NCBI GenBank assembly: GCA_963775085.1
Contig: CAVZHO010000005.1
Coordinates: 62,001-126,000, forward strand
Origin: JAAFIP01 sp963775085
GTDB taxonomy: Bacteria > Pseudomonadota > Gammaproteobacteria > Burkholderiales > Burkholderiaceae_C
Direction: 5' to 3'
Length of the DNA stretch: 64,000 nucleotides
The notes under the pieces were generated by a model. The model was not told where the DNA came from and did no database searches. It worked only from the letters and a program-made list of their open reading frames with translations. Both the position numbers and the translations under genes were made by a program. This document shows, piece after piece, positions 17,267 through 28,671 of the stretch. Position 1 is the stretch's first letter; every line of letters starts with the position of its first letter.

Positions 17267-18031
17267 ATGAACTTATTCAAACAAGCCCTGAAAAACAAAC
17301 AACCCCAAATCGGCCTGTGGCTGATGTTGGCCAGCCCGTACGCTACTGAGATCTGCGCGAGCTGCGGGTTTGACTGGTTGCTGATTGATGGCGAACATTC
17401 TCCTAACGACGTGCCAATGTTACTGGGCGCATTACAGGCCACCGCGGCCTACCCGTCGCAGGCCGTCACGCGGGTGCCGATTGGCGATGCGGTGATCATC
17501 AAGCAGCATATGGACATTGGGGCGCAAAACATTTTGGTGCCGATGGTGGACACCGCCGCCCAGGCTGCGGCCATGGTGCAGGCCATGCGCTACCCGCCGC
17601 AGGGCATTCGCGGTGTGGGTGCGGGCAGCGCGCGCGTGTCGCGCTGGAGCGGCAACCCCAACTACCTGAAAGAGGCCAACGACGATGCCTGCCTGTTGGT
17701 GCAGGTGGAGACCGTGACGGCGATCAGCAACCTGGACGCGATTGCGAATACTGAAGGTGTGGACGGTGTGTTCTTTGGCCCATCCGACCTGGCCGCGTCG
17801 CTGGGTCACTTGGGTAACGCCGCGCACCCGGATGTGCAGAAGGTCATTGAAGACGGCATCCGCCGCGTGGTGGCCGCAGGCAAGGCGCCCGGCATTTTGA
17901 CGGCAGATGCCAAGCTGGCCAAGCGTTACCTGGAGCTGGGGGCACTGTTTGTCGCCGTGGGCATTGATGTGAACATTTTGGTCACGCAGGCGCGGGCTCT
18001 GTCGCAAAGCTTTAAACCTACTGCAAAATAA
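17267..18031 (+). CDS. hpaI: 4-hydroxy-2-oxoheptane-1,7-dioate aldolase
   Basis: A 254-residue class II pyruvate aldolase (HpcH/HpaI family) cleaving the last C7 intermediate to pyruvate and succinic semialdehyde. Visible motifs are QIGLWLMLASPYATEI, FDWLLIDGEHSPND with the catalytic His, VPMVDTAAQA, RGVGAGSARVSRW, the metal-binding Glu in LVQVET, and VDGVFFGPSDLAASLG. It is separated from hpaD by the family C mini element. Confidence 0.94.
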   Translation: MNLFKQALKNKQPQIGLWLMLASPYATEICASCGFDWLLIDGEHSPNDVPMLLGALQATAAYPSQAVTRVPIGDAVIIKQHMDIGAQNILVPMVDTAAQAAAMVQAMRYPPQGIRGVGAGSARVSRWSGNPNYLKEANDDACLLVQVETVTAISNLDAIANTEGVDGVFFGPSDLAASLGHLGNAAHPDVQKVIEDGIRRVVAAGKAPGILTADAKLAKRYLELGALFVAVGIDVNILVTQARALSQSFKPTAK

Positions 18032-18037
18032 CCGCGC

Positions 18038-18069
18038 GAAATAAATCTCATCTGAAATAAATCTCATCT
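18038..18069. repeat. 16-bp tandem duplication
   Basis: The unit GAAATAAATCTCATCT occurs twice with no gap, between hpaI and hpaF. It is a simple local duplication just upstream of the hpaF ribosome-binding region. Confidence 0.9.
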
Positions 18070-18090
18070 GACCCCAATTAAAAGGACGCC

Positions 18091-18522
18091 ATGCCTCATC
18101 TCGTCATTCTCTACACGCCAAATCTTGAAACCAAAACCGACATGACCGCACTGTGCCGCAGCATGGCGGATGTGATGCTGACCGTGCGCGACGAAGAGGG
18201 AAAGCAGGTCTACCCCACGGGCGGCACCCGCGTGCTGGCCTATCCAGCGGCGCATTACGCGGTAGCAGATGGTGGCGCGGCGGGCCAGGCGGCGGGCGGG
18301 ACGGGTGACTATGCCTTTGTCTACATGAACCTGCGCATGGGCAAGGGGCGCTCTGATGCTACTAAAACCGCAGCTGGTCACGCAGTGTCTGCGGCCGCTA
18401 AAACCCATTTTGCCCATCTATTGGCAACCGAACACATGGGCCTGACGGTGCAGGTCGACGAAGGCCACGAGGCGTTTGATGCCAAGCACAGTTCGCTGCA
18501 TCCGCTGTTTACCAAAAGCTAA
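18091..18522 (+). CDS. hpaF: 5-carboxymethyl-2-hydroxymuconate delta-isomerase
   Basis: A 143-residue CHMI-family isomerase of the homoprotocatechuate pathway, related in fold to tautomerases (N-terminal Pro after Met, MPHLVILYTPNL). The C-terminal part, LTVQVDEGHEAFDAKHSSLH, is typical of the family. An AAAGGA ribosome-binding site precedes the ATG. Confidence 0.85.
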   Translation: MPHLVILYTPNLETKTDMTALCRSMADVMLTVRDEEGKQVYPTGGTRVLAYPAAHYAVADGGAAGQAAGGTGDYAFVYMNLRMGKGRSDATKTAAGHAVSAAAKTHFAHLLATEHMGLTVQVDEGHEAFDAKHSSLHPLFTKS

Positions 18523-18546
18523 CCTCTCGATAAGGAGCCCGTTGCC

Positions 18547-19335
18547 ATGAACGCTGCACTTTCACCCACTGTCACCAGCGCCGCAAGCCATTGCCACCCC
18601 GACGAATGGGCCGCCCGCGTGCAGCTGGCGGCCTGCTACCGCGTGTTTGCCATGCTGGGCTGGACCGAGATGATCTACAACCACATCACCGTGCGCGTGC
18701 CCGAGAGCGTGAGCGGCGACGAAAAACAGTTTTTGATCAACCCCTTTGGCCTGCACTACAGCGAAGTGACGGCCAGCAATTTGATCAAGATCGACCTGCA
18801 AGGCAACAAGCTGAGCGACAGCCCGCACCCCATCAACCCGGCAGGCTTTACCGTGCACAGCACCATCCACAACGCGCTGCCCGCAGCGCACTGCATCATG
18901 CACACCCACACCACCTCGGGCGTGGCGGTGGCGTGTACGCGAAGCGGCCTGGCGCAGAACAATTTTTACTCTGCCCAGTTGCATGGCCGCGTGGCCTACC
19001 ACGACTTTGAGGGCATCACCATCCACGCCGACGAAGGCCCGCGCCTCTTGAAAAGCATGGCGGACAAACCCGCCGTCATTTTGCGCAACCACGGCCTGCT
19101 GACCTACGGTGCCAGCCTGCCCCAGGCCTTTGTGCTGCTGTGGACGCTGCAACGCGCCTGCGATGTGCAGGTAATGCAAAGTACCTTGGGCCCCGCTATC
19201 CCCGTGCCCGCAGCTATCGCCGAGCGCGCCACCTACGACGGATTGCAATACGATGCACGCTTTGGCGCGGGCAGCGACGTGTTTGGCGCTATGCAACGCA
19301 TGGTCGATAAAATTGATGCTGGTTATAAGCAATAG
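18547..19335 (+). CDS. Class II aldolase/adducin family protein
   Basis: A 262-residue protein of the class II aldolase/adducin family. The zinc ligands appear as HTHTT (about residues 119-123) with a later His in ILRNHGLLTYG, and N-terminal YNHITVRVPES is typical. The substrate is unknown; the position after hpaF suggests an accessory or salvage step. The TAG stop lies at the edge of family A copy A5. Confidence 0.82.
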   Translation: MNAALSPTVTSAASHCHPDEWAARVQLAACYRVFAMLGWTEMIYNHITVRVPESVSGDEKQFLINPFGLHYSEVTASNLIKIDLQGNKLSDSPHPINPAGFTVHSTIHNALPAAHCIMHTHTTSGVAVACTRSGLAQNNFYSAQLHGRVAYHDFEGITIHADEGPRLLKSMADKPAVILRNHGLLTYGASLPQAFVLLWTLQRACDVQVMQSTLGPAIPVPAAIAERATYDGLQYDARFGAGSDVFGAMQRMVDKIDAGYKQ

Positions 19336-19390
19336 CATTTACTCCTGATTTAATAGCTGAATATGTCCATTTGACATGGACTACAGCCAA
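19332..19390 (+). repeat. Family A repeat, copy A5
   Basis: A diverged first hairpin ending TTAATAGCT is followed by a perfect second hairpin GTCCAT-TTGAC-ATGGAC (19365-19381) and the tail CTACAGCC. It overlaps the stop codon of the upstream aldolase gene (19333-19335). Confidence 0.82.
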
Positions 19391-19406
19391 AAATAACCAC
19401 TAAATT

Positions 19407-20381
19407 ATGAAGATCACCCTCTACGGAGCCGGAGCCATTGGTCTGTGGCTGGGCAGTCACCTGGCACGTGCGGGTGCGCAGCTGAGCGTGGTGGCGCGCG
19501 GTGCTACGCTGCAAGCCTTGCAGCAGGACGGCATGGTCTTGCACAGCGCAGGCACTACGCTACGCAGGCCAGTTACCGCCGCGCAAGACCCGGCCACGCT
19601 GGGCGTGCAAGACGTAGTGATCGTCTGCGTCAAATCGCCCGCGCTGCGCGAGGTGGCGCGGCATATCGCCCCGTTGCTCGGGCCGCAGACCATTGTGCTC
19701 TGTGCGATGAACGGCGTACCGTGGTGGTTTTTACAGGGCTTTGGCGGAGCGCATGCGGGCACGGCTTTGCGGTCGGTCGATGCTGATGGCGCCATCGCGC
19801 GCGGCATTCCCGCCCAGCACATCATCGGCTGCGTGGTGCATGCCAGCTGCGCCACCAGCGCGCCCGGCGTGTGCCAGCACCACTTTGGCAAGGGCCTCAT
19901 CATGGGCGAACCCTCGGGAGAAAAAACACCGCGTGTACAGGCGCTGCATGCCTTGTTTGCCAAAGCGGGTTTCGATGCCGAAGTGTCCGAGCAGATTCAA
20001 AAGGACATCTGGTACAAGCTGTGGGGCAACATGACGATGAACCCCATCAGCGCCATTACCGGGGCCACCACGGACAAAATTCTGGACGATGACCTGGTGC
20101 GCGGCTTTGTCTCCCAAGTGATGCTGGAGGCCAAAGCGATTGGCGCGCGCATCGGTATTCCCATTGACCAGCAGCCCGAAGACCGGCACGCAATCACCCG
20201 CAAGTTGGGTGCCTTTAAAACCTCCATGCTGCAAGACGTGGAAGCCGGCAAACCGGTGGAGCTGGACGCACTGGTGGGCGCGGTGCAAGAGCTGGGCCGC
20301 ATGACGCAAGTAACCACGCCGTATACCGATGCGCTGCTGGGTCTGGCGCGCCTGCAGGCACGGGTGCGTGGCCTGTATTAG
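19407..20381 (+). CDS. panE: 2-dehydropantoate 2-reductase family protein
   Basis: A 324-residue NADPH-dependent reductase. The Rossmann loop GAGAIGLWLGSHLA is at the N-terminus, followed by CVKSPALREVA, the catalytic Lys in IWYKLWGNMTMNP, and SMLQDVEAGKPVELDALVG. Family members reduce ketopantoate for pantothenate synthesis, but many paralogues act on other 2-oxoacids. The location next to the hpa genes leaves that possibility open. Confidence 0.82.
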   Translation: MKITLYGAGAIGLWLGSHLARAGAQLSVVARGATLQALQQDGMVLHSAGTTLRRPVTAAQDPATLGVQDVVIVCVKSPALREVARHIAPLLGPQTIVLCAMNGVPWWFLQGFGGAHAGTALRSVDADGAIARGIPAQHIIGCVVHASCATSAPGVCQHHFGKGLIMGEPSGEKTPRVQALHALFAKAGFDAEVSEQIQKDIWYKLWGNMTMNPISAITGATTDKILDDDLVRGFVSQVMLEAKAIGARIGIPIDQQPEDRHAITRKLGAFKTSMLQDVEAGKPVELDALVGAVQELGRMTQVTTPYTDALLGLARLQARVRGLY

Positions 20382-20390
20382 AGGTAAAAT

Positions 20391-20440
20391 ATGCCCCTAG
20401 TCCACGCGCTGTGGACGTAAACAGCTATATTTATAATAGC
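20391..20440 (-). repeat. Family A repeat, copy A6
   Basis: Reverse orientation: GTCCAC-GCGCT-GTGGAC (20400-20416), then AGCTAT...ATAGC to 20440. The GTCCAC/GTGGAC stem differs from copy A5 (GTCCAT/ATGGAC) by a compensatory base pair. It lies between panE and recQ. Confidence 0.85.
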
Positions 20441-20470
20441 ATTCTTTTTCTCTGTTAGCCTCTGCCTCCC

Positions 20471-22384
20471 TTGTCTCTACCGCACACCATCCTCCACGAC
20501 GTTTTTGGCTACTCCACGTTTCGGGGGCACCAGCAGGCGGCCATTGAGCATTTGATTGGCGGTGGCGATGCGCTGGTACTCATGCCCACCGGCAGCGGCA
20601 AGTCCTTGTGCTTTCAAATCCCCGCTATCGCACGCCAGCAGTTGGGCAAGGGCATTGCGGTGGTGGTCTCGCCGCTGATCGCGTTGATGCATGACCAGGT
20701 GGGTGCACTGCACGAGGCGGGCGTAGAGGCCGCGTTTTTAAATTCCACCCTCACTGGCCAGGAGGCCAATGCCGTAGAGCAAAAGCTGCTGCGCGGTGAG
20801 ATTACCCTGCTGTACGCCGCGCCCGAACGAGTGACCAACCCGCGCTTTCTGGCGCTGCTGGATTCGCTCTACGAGCGCGGTCAACTCAGCCTGTTTGCGA
20901 TTGACGAGGCGCATTGCGTGAGCCAGTGGGGGCATGACTTTAGGCCCGAGTACCGCCAGTTGACGGTGCTGCACGAGCGCTTTCCTACCACGCCGCGCGT
21001 GGCCCTTACCGCCACGGCCGATGCGCTCACCCGCAGCGATATTGTGGAGCGGCTGCAATTGCAGGGGGCAGAGCAGTTCGTCAGCAGCTTTGACCGCCCG
21101 AACATCCGCTACAAAATCGTCGAGAAAAACGACCCGCGCAAACAGCTGTTGCGCTTTATCGACACCGAGCATACGGGTGACGCGGGCATTGTCTATTGCC
21201 AGTCACGCAAACGGGTAGAAGAGGTGGCCGACATGCTGTGCGAGCATGGCGTGCGCGCACTGCCCTACCACGCGGGCCTGGACCGCGCGGTGCGTCAAGC
21301 CAACCAGGACGCATTTTTGCGCAGCGACGGCACTCTGGGCGAGGCCGTGGTGATGGTGGCAACCATCGCCTTTGGCATGGGCATCGACAAACCCGATGTG
21401 CGCTTTGTGGCGCACCTTGACATGCCCAAAAATATCGAAGGCTACTACCAGGAAACTGGCCGTGCAGGCCGCGACGGCGAACCGGCCAACGCCTGGATGT
21501 GCTACGGCCTGCAAGACGTTGTCAACCAGCGCCGCATGATCGACGAAAGCCCGGCGGACGAAACCTACAAGCAGGTGATGCGCGGCAAACTCGATGCGCT
21601 TTTGGCTTTATCGGAGGCGATGGATTGCCGCCGCGGGCGCTTGCTCGGCTACTTTGACCAGAAGGTCTCGGGTGAACTGGATGGCGACGGAAAACGCTTG
21701 AATTTCAGATGTGGCAACTGCGACAATTGCATGAGCCCCGCAGCGGTATGGGACGCGACGGATGCAGCGCGCAAGGCGATTAGCTGCATCTTCCGCGTGC
21801 AGCAGGCCAGCGGCATCAGCTTTGGTGCGGGCCATTTGATCGACATCTTGCGTGGCAAAGCCACCGACAAAATGGCACAGTTCCACCACAGCACGCTCAG
21901 TACGTTTGGCATCGGGGCGGATGTGGGCGAGCAGCAGTGGCGCAGCGTATTCCGCCAGCTCATCGCGCTGGGCATGATCAATGTGAACGCCGAAGCCTTC
22001 AACACCCTCCAGCTCACGCCCGCTGCCAAAGAGTTTTTGCGCAGCGACCAAAAACTCGAGGTGCGTGAATCCAGCACCGAACGCGCGACACCTTCATCAC
22101 GCAAGGCCAGCAGCGAAAAGTCCATCAAAGACAAGATCAGCAAAGAAAAAGCCACGGCAGATATGAACCTGGGCGCGCGCGAGCGTTTTGCCGCCCTCAA
22201 AGCCTGGCGCGCCGAGGTGGCCAAAGAGCACAACCTGCCCGCGTATGTGATCTTTCACGATGCCACTTTGATCGCCATCGCAAACTTAGCGCCACAGTCC
22301 AGCGCCGAGTTGTCGGGTATCAGTGGCATGGGCGCCAAGAAACTAGAGGCGTATGGCGAAGAGGTGTTGCGCCTCATGCGCTAA
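20471..22384 (+). CDS. recQ: ATP-dependent DNA helicase RecQ
   Basis: A 637-residue superfamily 2 DNA helicase. Motifs: FRGHQQAAIEHLI (motif 0), MPTGSGKSLC (I), DEAHC (II), ATADALTRSDI (III), and FGMGIDKPDVRFVAH plus YYQETGRAGRDG (V/VI). The RQC zinc cysteines are in CRRGRLLGYF and CGNCDNC, and a C-terminal HRDC domain begins at FAALKAWRAEVAKE. The start is TTG at 20471, the first codon giving the family N-terminus. Confidence 0.94.
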   Translation: MSLPHTILHDVFGYSTFRGHQQAAIEHLIGGGDALVLMPTGSGKSLCFQIPAIARQQLGKGIAVVVSPLIALMHDQVGALHEAGVEAAFLNSTLTGQEANAVEQKLLRGEITLLYAAPERVTNPRFLALLDSLYERGQLSLFAIDEAHCVSQWGHDFRPEYRQLTVLHERFPTTPRVALTATADALTRSDIVERLQLQGAEQFVSSFDRPNIRYKIVEKNDPRKQLLRFIDTEHTGDAGIVYCQSRKRVEEVADMLCEHGVRALPYHAGLDRAVRQANQDAFLRSDGTLGEAVVMVATIAFGMGIDKPDVRFVAHLDMPKNIEGYYQETGRAGRDGEPANAWMCYGLQDVVNQRRMIDESPADETYKQVMRGKLDALLALSEAMDCRRGRLLGYFDQKVSGELDGDGKRLNFRCGNCDNCMSPAAVWDATDAARKAISCIFRVQQASGISFGAGHLIDILRGKATDKMAQFHHSTLSTFGIGADVGEQQWRSVFRQLIALGMINVNAEAFNTLQLTPAAKEFLRSDQKLEVRESSTERATPSSRKASSEKSIKDKISKEKATADMNLGARERFAALKAWRAEVAKEHNLPAYVIFHDATLIAIANLAPQSSAELSGISGMGAKKLEAYGEEVLRLMR

Positions 22385-22509
22385 CAGCTTCCTTTTTATT
22401 GAGCGTTTCGAGATTCACGACACCTACTGGTTTGTGTTGGAAAGCAGGGAGTCGACTTCAAGCTTGCATACTATGCTGTGGCACTTGGCGTAGCGGCATC
22501 AAGGAGGAA

Positions 22510-22527
22510 CTGTCACAGGTCTGTCAT
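22510..22527 (+). promoter_or_regulatory. Pho box upstream of phoX
   Basis: CTGTCAC-AGGT-CTGTCAT: two 7-bp PhoB half-sites separated by 4 bp, almost the consensus. It lies 51 bp before the phoX start codon, so PhoB would activate phoX under phosphate starvation. Confidence 0.85.
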
Positions 22528-22578
22528 TTCCGGTGGATAAGCTCACGCAGTCTGCATCACCCACAAGGAAACCTTACG

Positions 22579-24948
22579 ATGAACAACACCCCCTTCGCCC
22601 CCGTAATCCACTCGACCGACCCGGACGATTTCGATAACAACCCCAGCGGCAACATCCATTTGCATGATGTCGTGTACGCCCCCCTGGCTCGCCGCAAGGT
22701 TCTGCGCTCCGGCGTAGGCGCACTGGCCACCGCCAGCCTGGGAAGCATTAGCCTGGCAGCTTGCGGAGGTTCAGATACACCTGCTCCAGCGCCAACTCCA
22801 GCACCTGCGCCCGCACCTGCTCCTACCGTTCCGGTACTGGGCTTTACAGCCGTAGCCAAGAGTCTGACCGATGCTGTGACCGTTCCTGCGGGCTACACCG
22901 CCACGGTCATTTACGCAACGGGCGACTCCATCGACAGCGCCGTGCCTGCCTACAAGAACGATGGCACCGATGACAACTTTGGCCGCCGCAGCGGCGAGCA
23001 CCACGACGGTATGCACTACTTCGGCCTGACCAGCGACGGCAAGCCCACTTTAGCTAGCAATGACCGCGCGCTGCTGGCCATCAACCATGAAGCCCTCAAT
23101 GGCACCGTGCCTTTCATGCACCCCGCTGGCCAAACCAATATTGCGTCTACCGCAGGCCCACGTCCCGAGGCTGAAGCGCTCAAAGAGGTCGAAGCCCATG
23201 GCGCGGCCATTATCGAAATCAGCAAGGCTGCTGGCATATTCGGCTTAGTCAAATCATCCGCCTTCAACCGCCGCGTCACACCGCGCACGCCCATGGCCTT
23301 TGGTGGCCCGGCCAAAGGCTCGGCCCTGTTGAAAACCAAGTACTCTACTGACGGCACCACTACGCGCGGCATGATCGGCAATTGCGCCAGCGGCTACACG
23401 CCCTGGGGCACCTACCTCACTTGCGAAGAAAACTTTGCGGGCTTCTTCCGCCGTGCTGCTACCGACGATGCCAAGCGCAGCTCCAAAGAAATCACCGCCT
23501 TCAAACGCATTGGCCTGGCGCAAGGCGCAGCAGGTGGCCAGCGCTGGGCCACCGTGGTGCCTGCCGACGCCAGCAACACCGAATACGCCCGCTGGGATGC
23601 CAGCTTTTCAGGCACGTCCGCCGACGGCACGGATGACTTTCGCAACAGCCACAACACCTTTGGCTGGGTGGTAGAAATTGACCCGTACAACCCCGCGTCC
23701 GTTCCTGTCAAGCGCACAGCGCTGGGCCGCTTTGCGCACGAAGGCGCATGGCCCAGCAACCCGGTGGTGGGCCAGCCACTGGCGTTCTACATGGGAGATG
23801 ACTCACGCAGCGAATACGTTTACAAATACGTCTCCAACGCAGTCTGGAGCGCTGCCGACGCCACCCCCACCGACCGTATGGCCACAGGCGCAAAATATTT
23901 GGATGACGGCGTCCTGTACGCTGCCAAGTACAACGCCGATGGCAGCGGCACCTGGCTCAAGCTGGACTTGAGCAATACAGCGATCAGTGGCAATACCGCC
24001 TACACCTTTGCCAATTTGGGCGACCTGCTCATCAACGCCCGCCTGGCCGCCGATGCCGTCGGAGCCACCAAGTGCGACCGCCCCGAATGGACGGCAGTCA
24101 ACCCGCGCAATGGCGAGATCTACATCACCATGACGGAGAACCCGGATCGCGGCAACGTCGGCTCCACCAGCAGCAACAACCTGCCTAACCCCGACGTGGA
24201 CCCCGCCTTCCCACGCTACTGGCTGGACAACAAGGGCATCTCCAGCCAGAACGCTGCAGCCACCACACTCAGGGGCAACGTCAACGGCCAGGTGATGCGC
24301 ATGCGCGAAACCGATAACCTGGCATCGGCCACCACCTTTAACTGGGACATCTACCTGTTCGCCAACCAAGCCACGGCTGACATCGGGCTGGACAACGTCA
24401 ACTACCAAGCCAACGTCAACCTGTCAGGCCTCACCGCCGTAAACGATCTGTCCAAACCGGATGGTGCCTGGTTCTCCCGAGCCAGCGGTATCTTGTGGAT
24501 TGAAACCGATGACAACGCCTACACCGACGTGACCAACTGCATGCTGTTGGCCGCCGTACCCGGCAGTTACGGCGATGGAGGCAAGATCACGGTGAGCAAC
24601 CAAGCCAACGGCAAGCCCGGCACCGCAGGCACCGCCGCTGTGCCGGTGGACACCTACGCAGGCAAAAAGATGAACGACACGATCTTTCGCCGCTTCCTCA
24701 CAGCGCCTCTGGGCTCGGAAGTCACCGGCCTGGCCGAGTCACCAGACGGCAAAGTGCTGTTCATCAACATCCAGCACCCCGGCGAAAACACCGCTGCCGC
24801 CAACATTGCCGACCCCACCAAGTTTGAGAGCCATTGGCCTGGCAACGGTGCCGGTGTGGCCGCCTATGGCCCTGGCGGCGCGAGCGCCCGCCCCCGTTCG
24901 GCCACGGTGATGATCACCAAGAACGATGGCGGCATCATCGGTTTGTAA
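22579..24948 (+). CDS. phoX: PhoX-family alkaline phosphatase (DUF839), Tat-exported
   Basis: A 789-residue secreted phosphatase releasing phosphate from organic esters; PhoX enzymes use calcium and iron. A twin-arginine motif (ARRKVLRSG) is followed by a hydrophobic stretch and the lipobox-like LAACGG, then an Ala-Pro-rich linker. The PhoX domain shows NHEALNGTVPF, NCASGYTPWGTYLTCEENF, HNTFGWVVEIDP and ITMTENPDRG. The ATG at 22579 has AAGGAA upstream. A Pho box precedes it. Confidence 0.92.
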   Translation: MNNTPFAPVIHSTDPDDFDNNPSGNIHLHDVVYAPLARRKVLRSGVGALATASLGSISLAACGGSDTPAPAPTPAPAPAPAPTVPVLGFTAVAKSLTDAVTVPAGYTATVIYATGDSIDSAVPAYKNDGTDDNFGRRSGEHHDGMHYFGLTSDGKPTLASNDRALLAINHEALNGTVPFMHPAGQTNIASTAGPRPEAEALKEVEAHGAAIIEISKAAGIFGLVKSSAFNRRVTPRTPMAFGGPAKGSALLKTKYSTDGTTTRGMIGNCASGYTPWGTYLTCEENFAGFFRRAATDDAKRSSKEITAFKRIGLAQGAAGGQRWATVVPADASNTEYARWDASFSGTSADGTDDFRNSHNTFGWVVEIDPYNPASVPVKRTALGRFAHEGAWPSNPVVGQPLAFYMGDDSRSEYVYKYVSNAVWSAADATPTDRMATGAKYLDDGVLYAAKYNADGSGTWLKLDLSNTAISGNTAYTFANLGDLLINARLAADAVGATKCDRPEWTAVNPRNGEIYITMTENPDRGNVGSTSSNNLPNPDVDPAFPRYWLDNKGISSQNAAATTLRGNVNGQVMRMRETDNLASATTFNWDIYLFANQATADIGLDNVNYQANVNLSGLTAVNDLSKPDGAWFSRASGILWIETDDNAYTDVTNCMLLAAVPGSYGDGGKITVSNQANGKPGTAGTAAVPVDTYAGKKMNDTIFRRFLTAPLGSEVTGLAESPDGKVLFINIQHPGENTAAANIADPTKFESHWPGNGAGVAAYGPGGASARPRSATVMITKNDGGIIGL

Positions 24949-24951
24949 AAC

Positions 24952-24977
24952 CAGCCCAGGCAAGTCAGCCTGGGCTG
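24952..24977. terminator. Hairpin between phoX and glpD
   Basis: A perfect 10-bp stem, CAGCCCAGGC / GCCTGGGCTG, with a 6-base loop, placed just after the phoX stop and before the convergent glpD stop. It has no long T-tract, so termination strength is uncertain. Confidence 0.65.
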
Positions 24978-25008
24978 TCATCTGAACTGCCTTGCAGTGC
25001 CTGATCGC

Positions 25009-26640
25009 TTAACTCGCCAGCAGGTATTGCCGGGAAAGCAACAAAAAATTATCCAGTTGCGGATCAATCCCTGTCTCTTCTTTGAGTAATCTCGCCACGT
25101 CGTTGGCCAGGTTGCCGGCCAGGCGGGCATCTAAAAACAAAAGGCGTGCGCGGCGTGCCAAAACATCTTCGACGGTACGGGCATACTCGTGGCGGGCGGC
25201 ATAACGTACCATGGCCTCAGTTAAACCGCTGCGACCAGCGCCGCCGATTTCGCGATCAGCACCGGGCAGGGCTTGCACCGCTGCGGCCTCACTCCCATAC
25301 AAATGCAGGCCCCAAGCTGCGCTGATGCCGGTTGCGGTCATGGCGCATGCAACAGCGGGGATTGGTAAATCTGCCGTGGGCGCACCCACCAGTGGCAAAT
25401 GCACCGTGACACCACCAGCGCACGCTGGCAGCAGTTGCGCGTCAAACGCGCGCTGCAACACGTCTTCGGCCATGGCGCGGTAGGTGGTCCATTTGCCGCC
25501 TGTCACGGTGACCAATCCCGACTTGCTGATCAAAATGGTGTGCTCGCGCGAGAGCGCTTTGGTATTGCCTGCGTCCTCACCTTGGGGTTTGACCAACGGG
25601 CGCAGACCCACCCAGACCGACAACACGTCGCTGCGCTGGGGCGCAGCGACCAAATACTTTGCCGCCTCGCTCAGGATGAATTCCACCTCCTGCGTAAACG
25701 GCTCAGGCTCGCGCGCAAGGTCATTGCGTGGCGTATCCGTCGTGCCCAAAATCACCTTGCCCAGCCAGGGCACGGCAAACAGCACGCGTCCGTCCTGCGT
25801 TTTGGGTACCAGGAGGGCATGGTCGCCCGGGAAGAATGCTTTGTCCACCACCAGGTGTACGCCTTGGCTGGGGGCCACCATGGGTTTAACGGGGCGCTGC
25901 ATCGCGTCGCCATCTTGCTGGCGAAACTGATCTACCCATACGCCTGCCGCGTTGATCACGCAGCGCGCCTTCACGTTATACACGGTGCCGGTTTCACGGT
26001 CTTGCACCTGCAGCCCGGTCACCTTGCCGTGCTCGTGCGTAAGCTTTGTCGCGGCACAGTAGTTAATCAGCAGCGCACCTTGGCTCGCCGCAGTTTTAGC
26101 CAAGGCCAGCGCCAGGCGCGCATCGTCAAACTGTCCATCCCAATACTTCACACCGCCACGCAATCCTCCGGGCTTGGCCGTGGGTAGCAGTTGCAAGGTT
26201 TTTGCTCTGCTTAAAAACTCGGTCGCCCCCAAGCCCGCCTTGCCCGCCAGCAGGTCGTAGAGTTTGAGGCCTATGCCATAAAACGGAGTCTGCCACCAGG
26301 CATAGGACGGCATGACAAAGGCCAGCGGCTGCGCCAGATGCGGCGCATTGGCCAAGAGGGTGGCGCGCTCGTGCAGCGCCTCGCGCACCAGGCTGATATT
26401 GCCCTGCGCCAGATAGCGCACACCGCCGTGCACTAACTTGGTCGCGCGTGACGAAGTACCCTTGGCAAAGTCATGGCTCTCAAACAAGGCCACGCTTAAG
26501 CCCCGCGCGGCGGCATCCACCGCCACACCCAGGCCGGTGGCACCACCGCCGATGACGGCAATGTCGTAGAGGGTATGGGTGCTCAGTTGCTGAAACAGTG
26601 CAGGGCGCTGCGCAGAATGCGGCGGCGGTTGGGTAACCAT
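25009..26640 (-). CDS. glpD: Glycerol-3-phosphate dehydrogenase, FAD-dependent
   Basis: A 543-residue flavoenzyme at the inner membrane face oxidising glycerol-3-phosphate to DHAP. The FAD-binding loop IGGGATGLGVAVDAAARG is near the N-terminus, with SSRATKLVHGGVRYL, INAAGVWVD, and LGTTDTP following. The ATG at 26640 (MVTQPPPHS) gives the family length. It is the last gene of the minus-strand glycerol operon. Confidence 0.94.
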   Translation of the reverse strand: MVTQPPPHSAQRPALFQQLSTHTLYDIAVIGGGATGLGVAVDAAARGLSVALFESHDFAKGTSSRATKLVHGGVRYLAQGNISLVREALHERATLLANAPHLAQPLAFVMPSYAWWQTPFYGIGLKLYDLLAGKAGLGATEFLSRAKTLQLLPTAKPGGLRGGVKYWDGQFDDARLALALAKTAASQGALLINYCAATKLTHEHGKVTGLQVQDRETGTVYNVKARCVINAAGVWVDQFRQQDGDAMQRPVKPMVAPSQGVHLVVDKAFFPGDHALLVPKTQDGRVLFAVPWLGKVILGTTDTPRNDLAREPEPFTQEVEFILSEAAKYLVAAPQRSDVLSVWVGLRPLVKPQGEDAGNTKALSREHTILISKSGLVTVTGGKWTTYRAMAEDVLQRAFDAQLLPACAGGVTVHLPLVGAPTADLPIPAVACAMTATGISAAWGLHLYGSEAAAVQALPGADREIGGAGRSGLTEAMVRYAARHEYARTVEDVLARRARLLFLDARLAGNLANDVARLLKEETGIDPQLDNFLLLSRQYLLAS

Positions 26641-26765
26641 AAGAAAAATGCGGTATAGAGAACCGGTCTCTCGGTGTGGGGTGCCAGATTTATGAAGCAA
26701 AGGCCAAAAGAGGGACTGTACTTCGCCGTGTGAATGGGTCAATCACACGGCGATGCTAACCTGAC

Positions 26766-28583
<1,818 letters not shown>

Positions 28584-28671
28584 CGTCTATCTCCTTAGGT
28601 CGCACTTCCCCGAAAGCAGTGTGGTGACCGCGGCCCCGGGGAAGGGATGGGCCGGATTACCTGGAAAACGT

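Noticed and set aside
18038..18069. Tandem 16-bp repeat considered as a regulatory iteron
   Set aside because: Only two copies, no symmetry, and inside an operon; a simple slippage duplication is enough.
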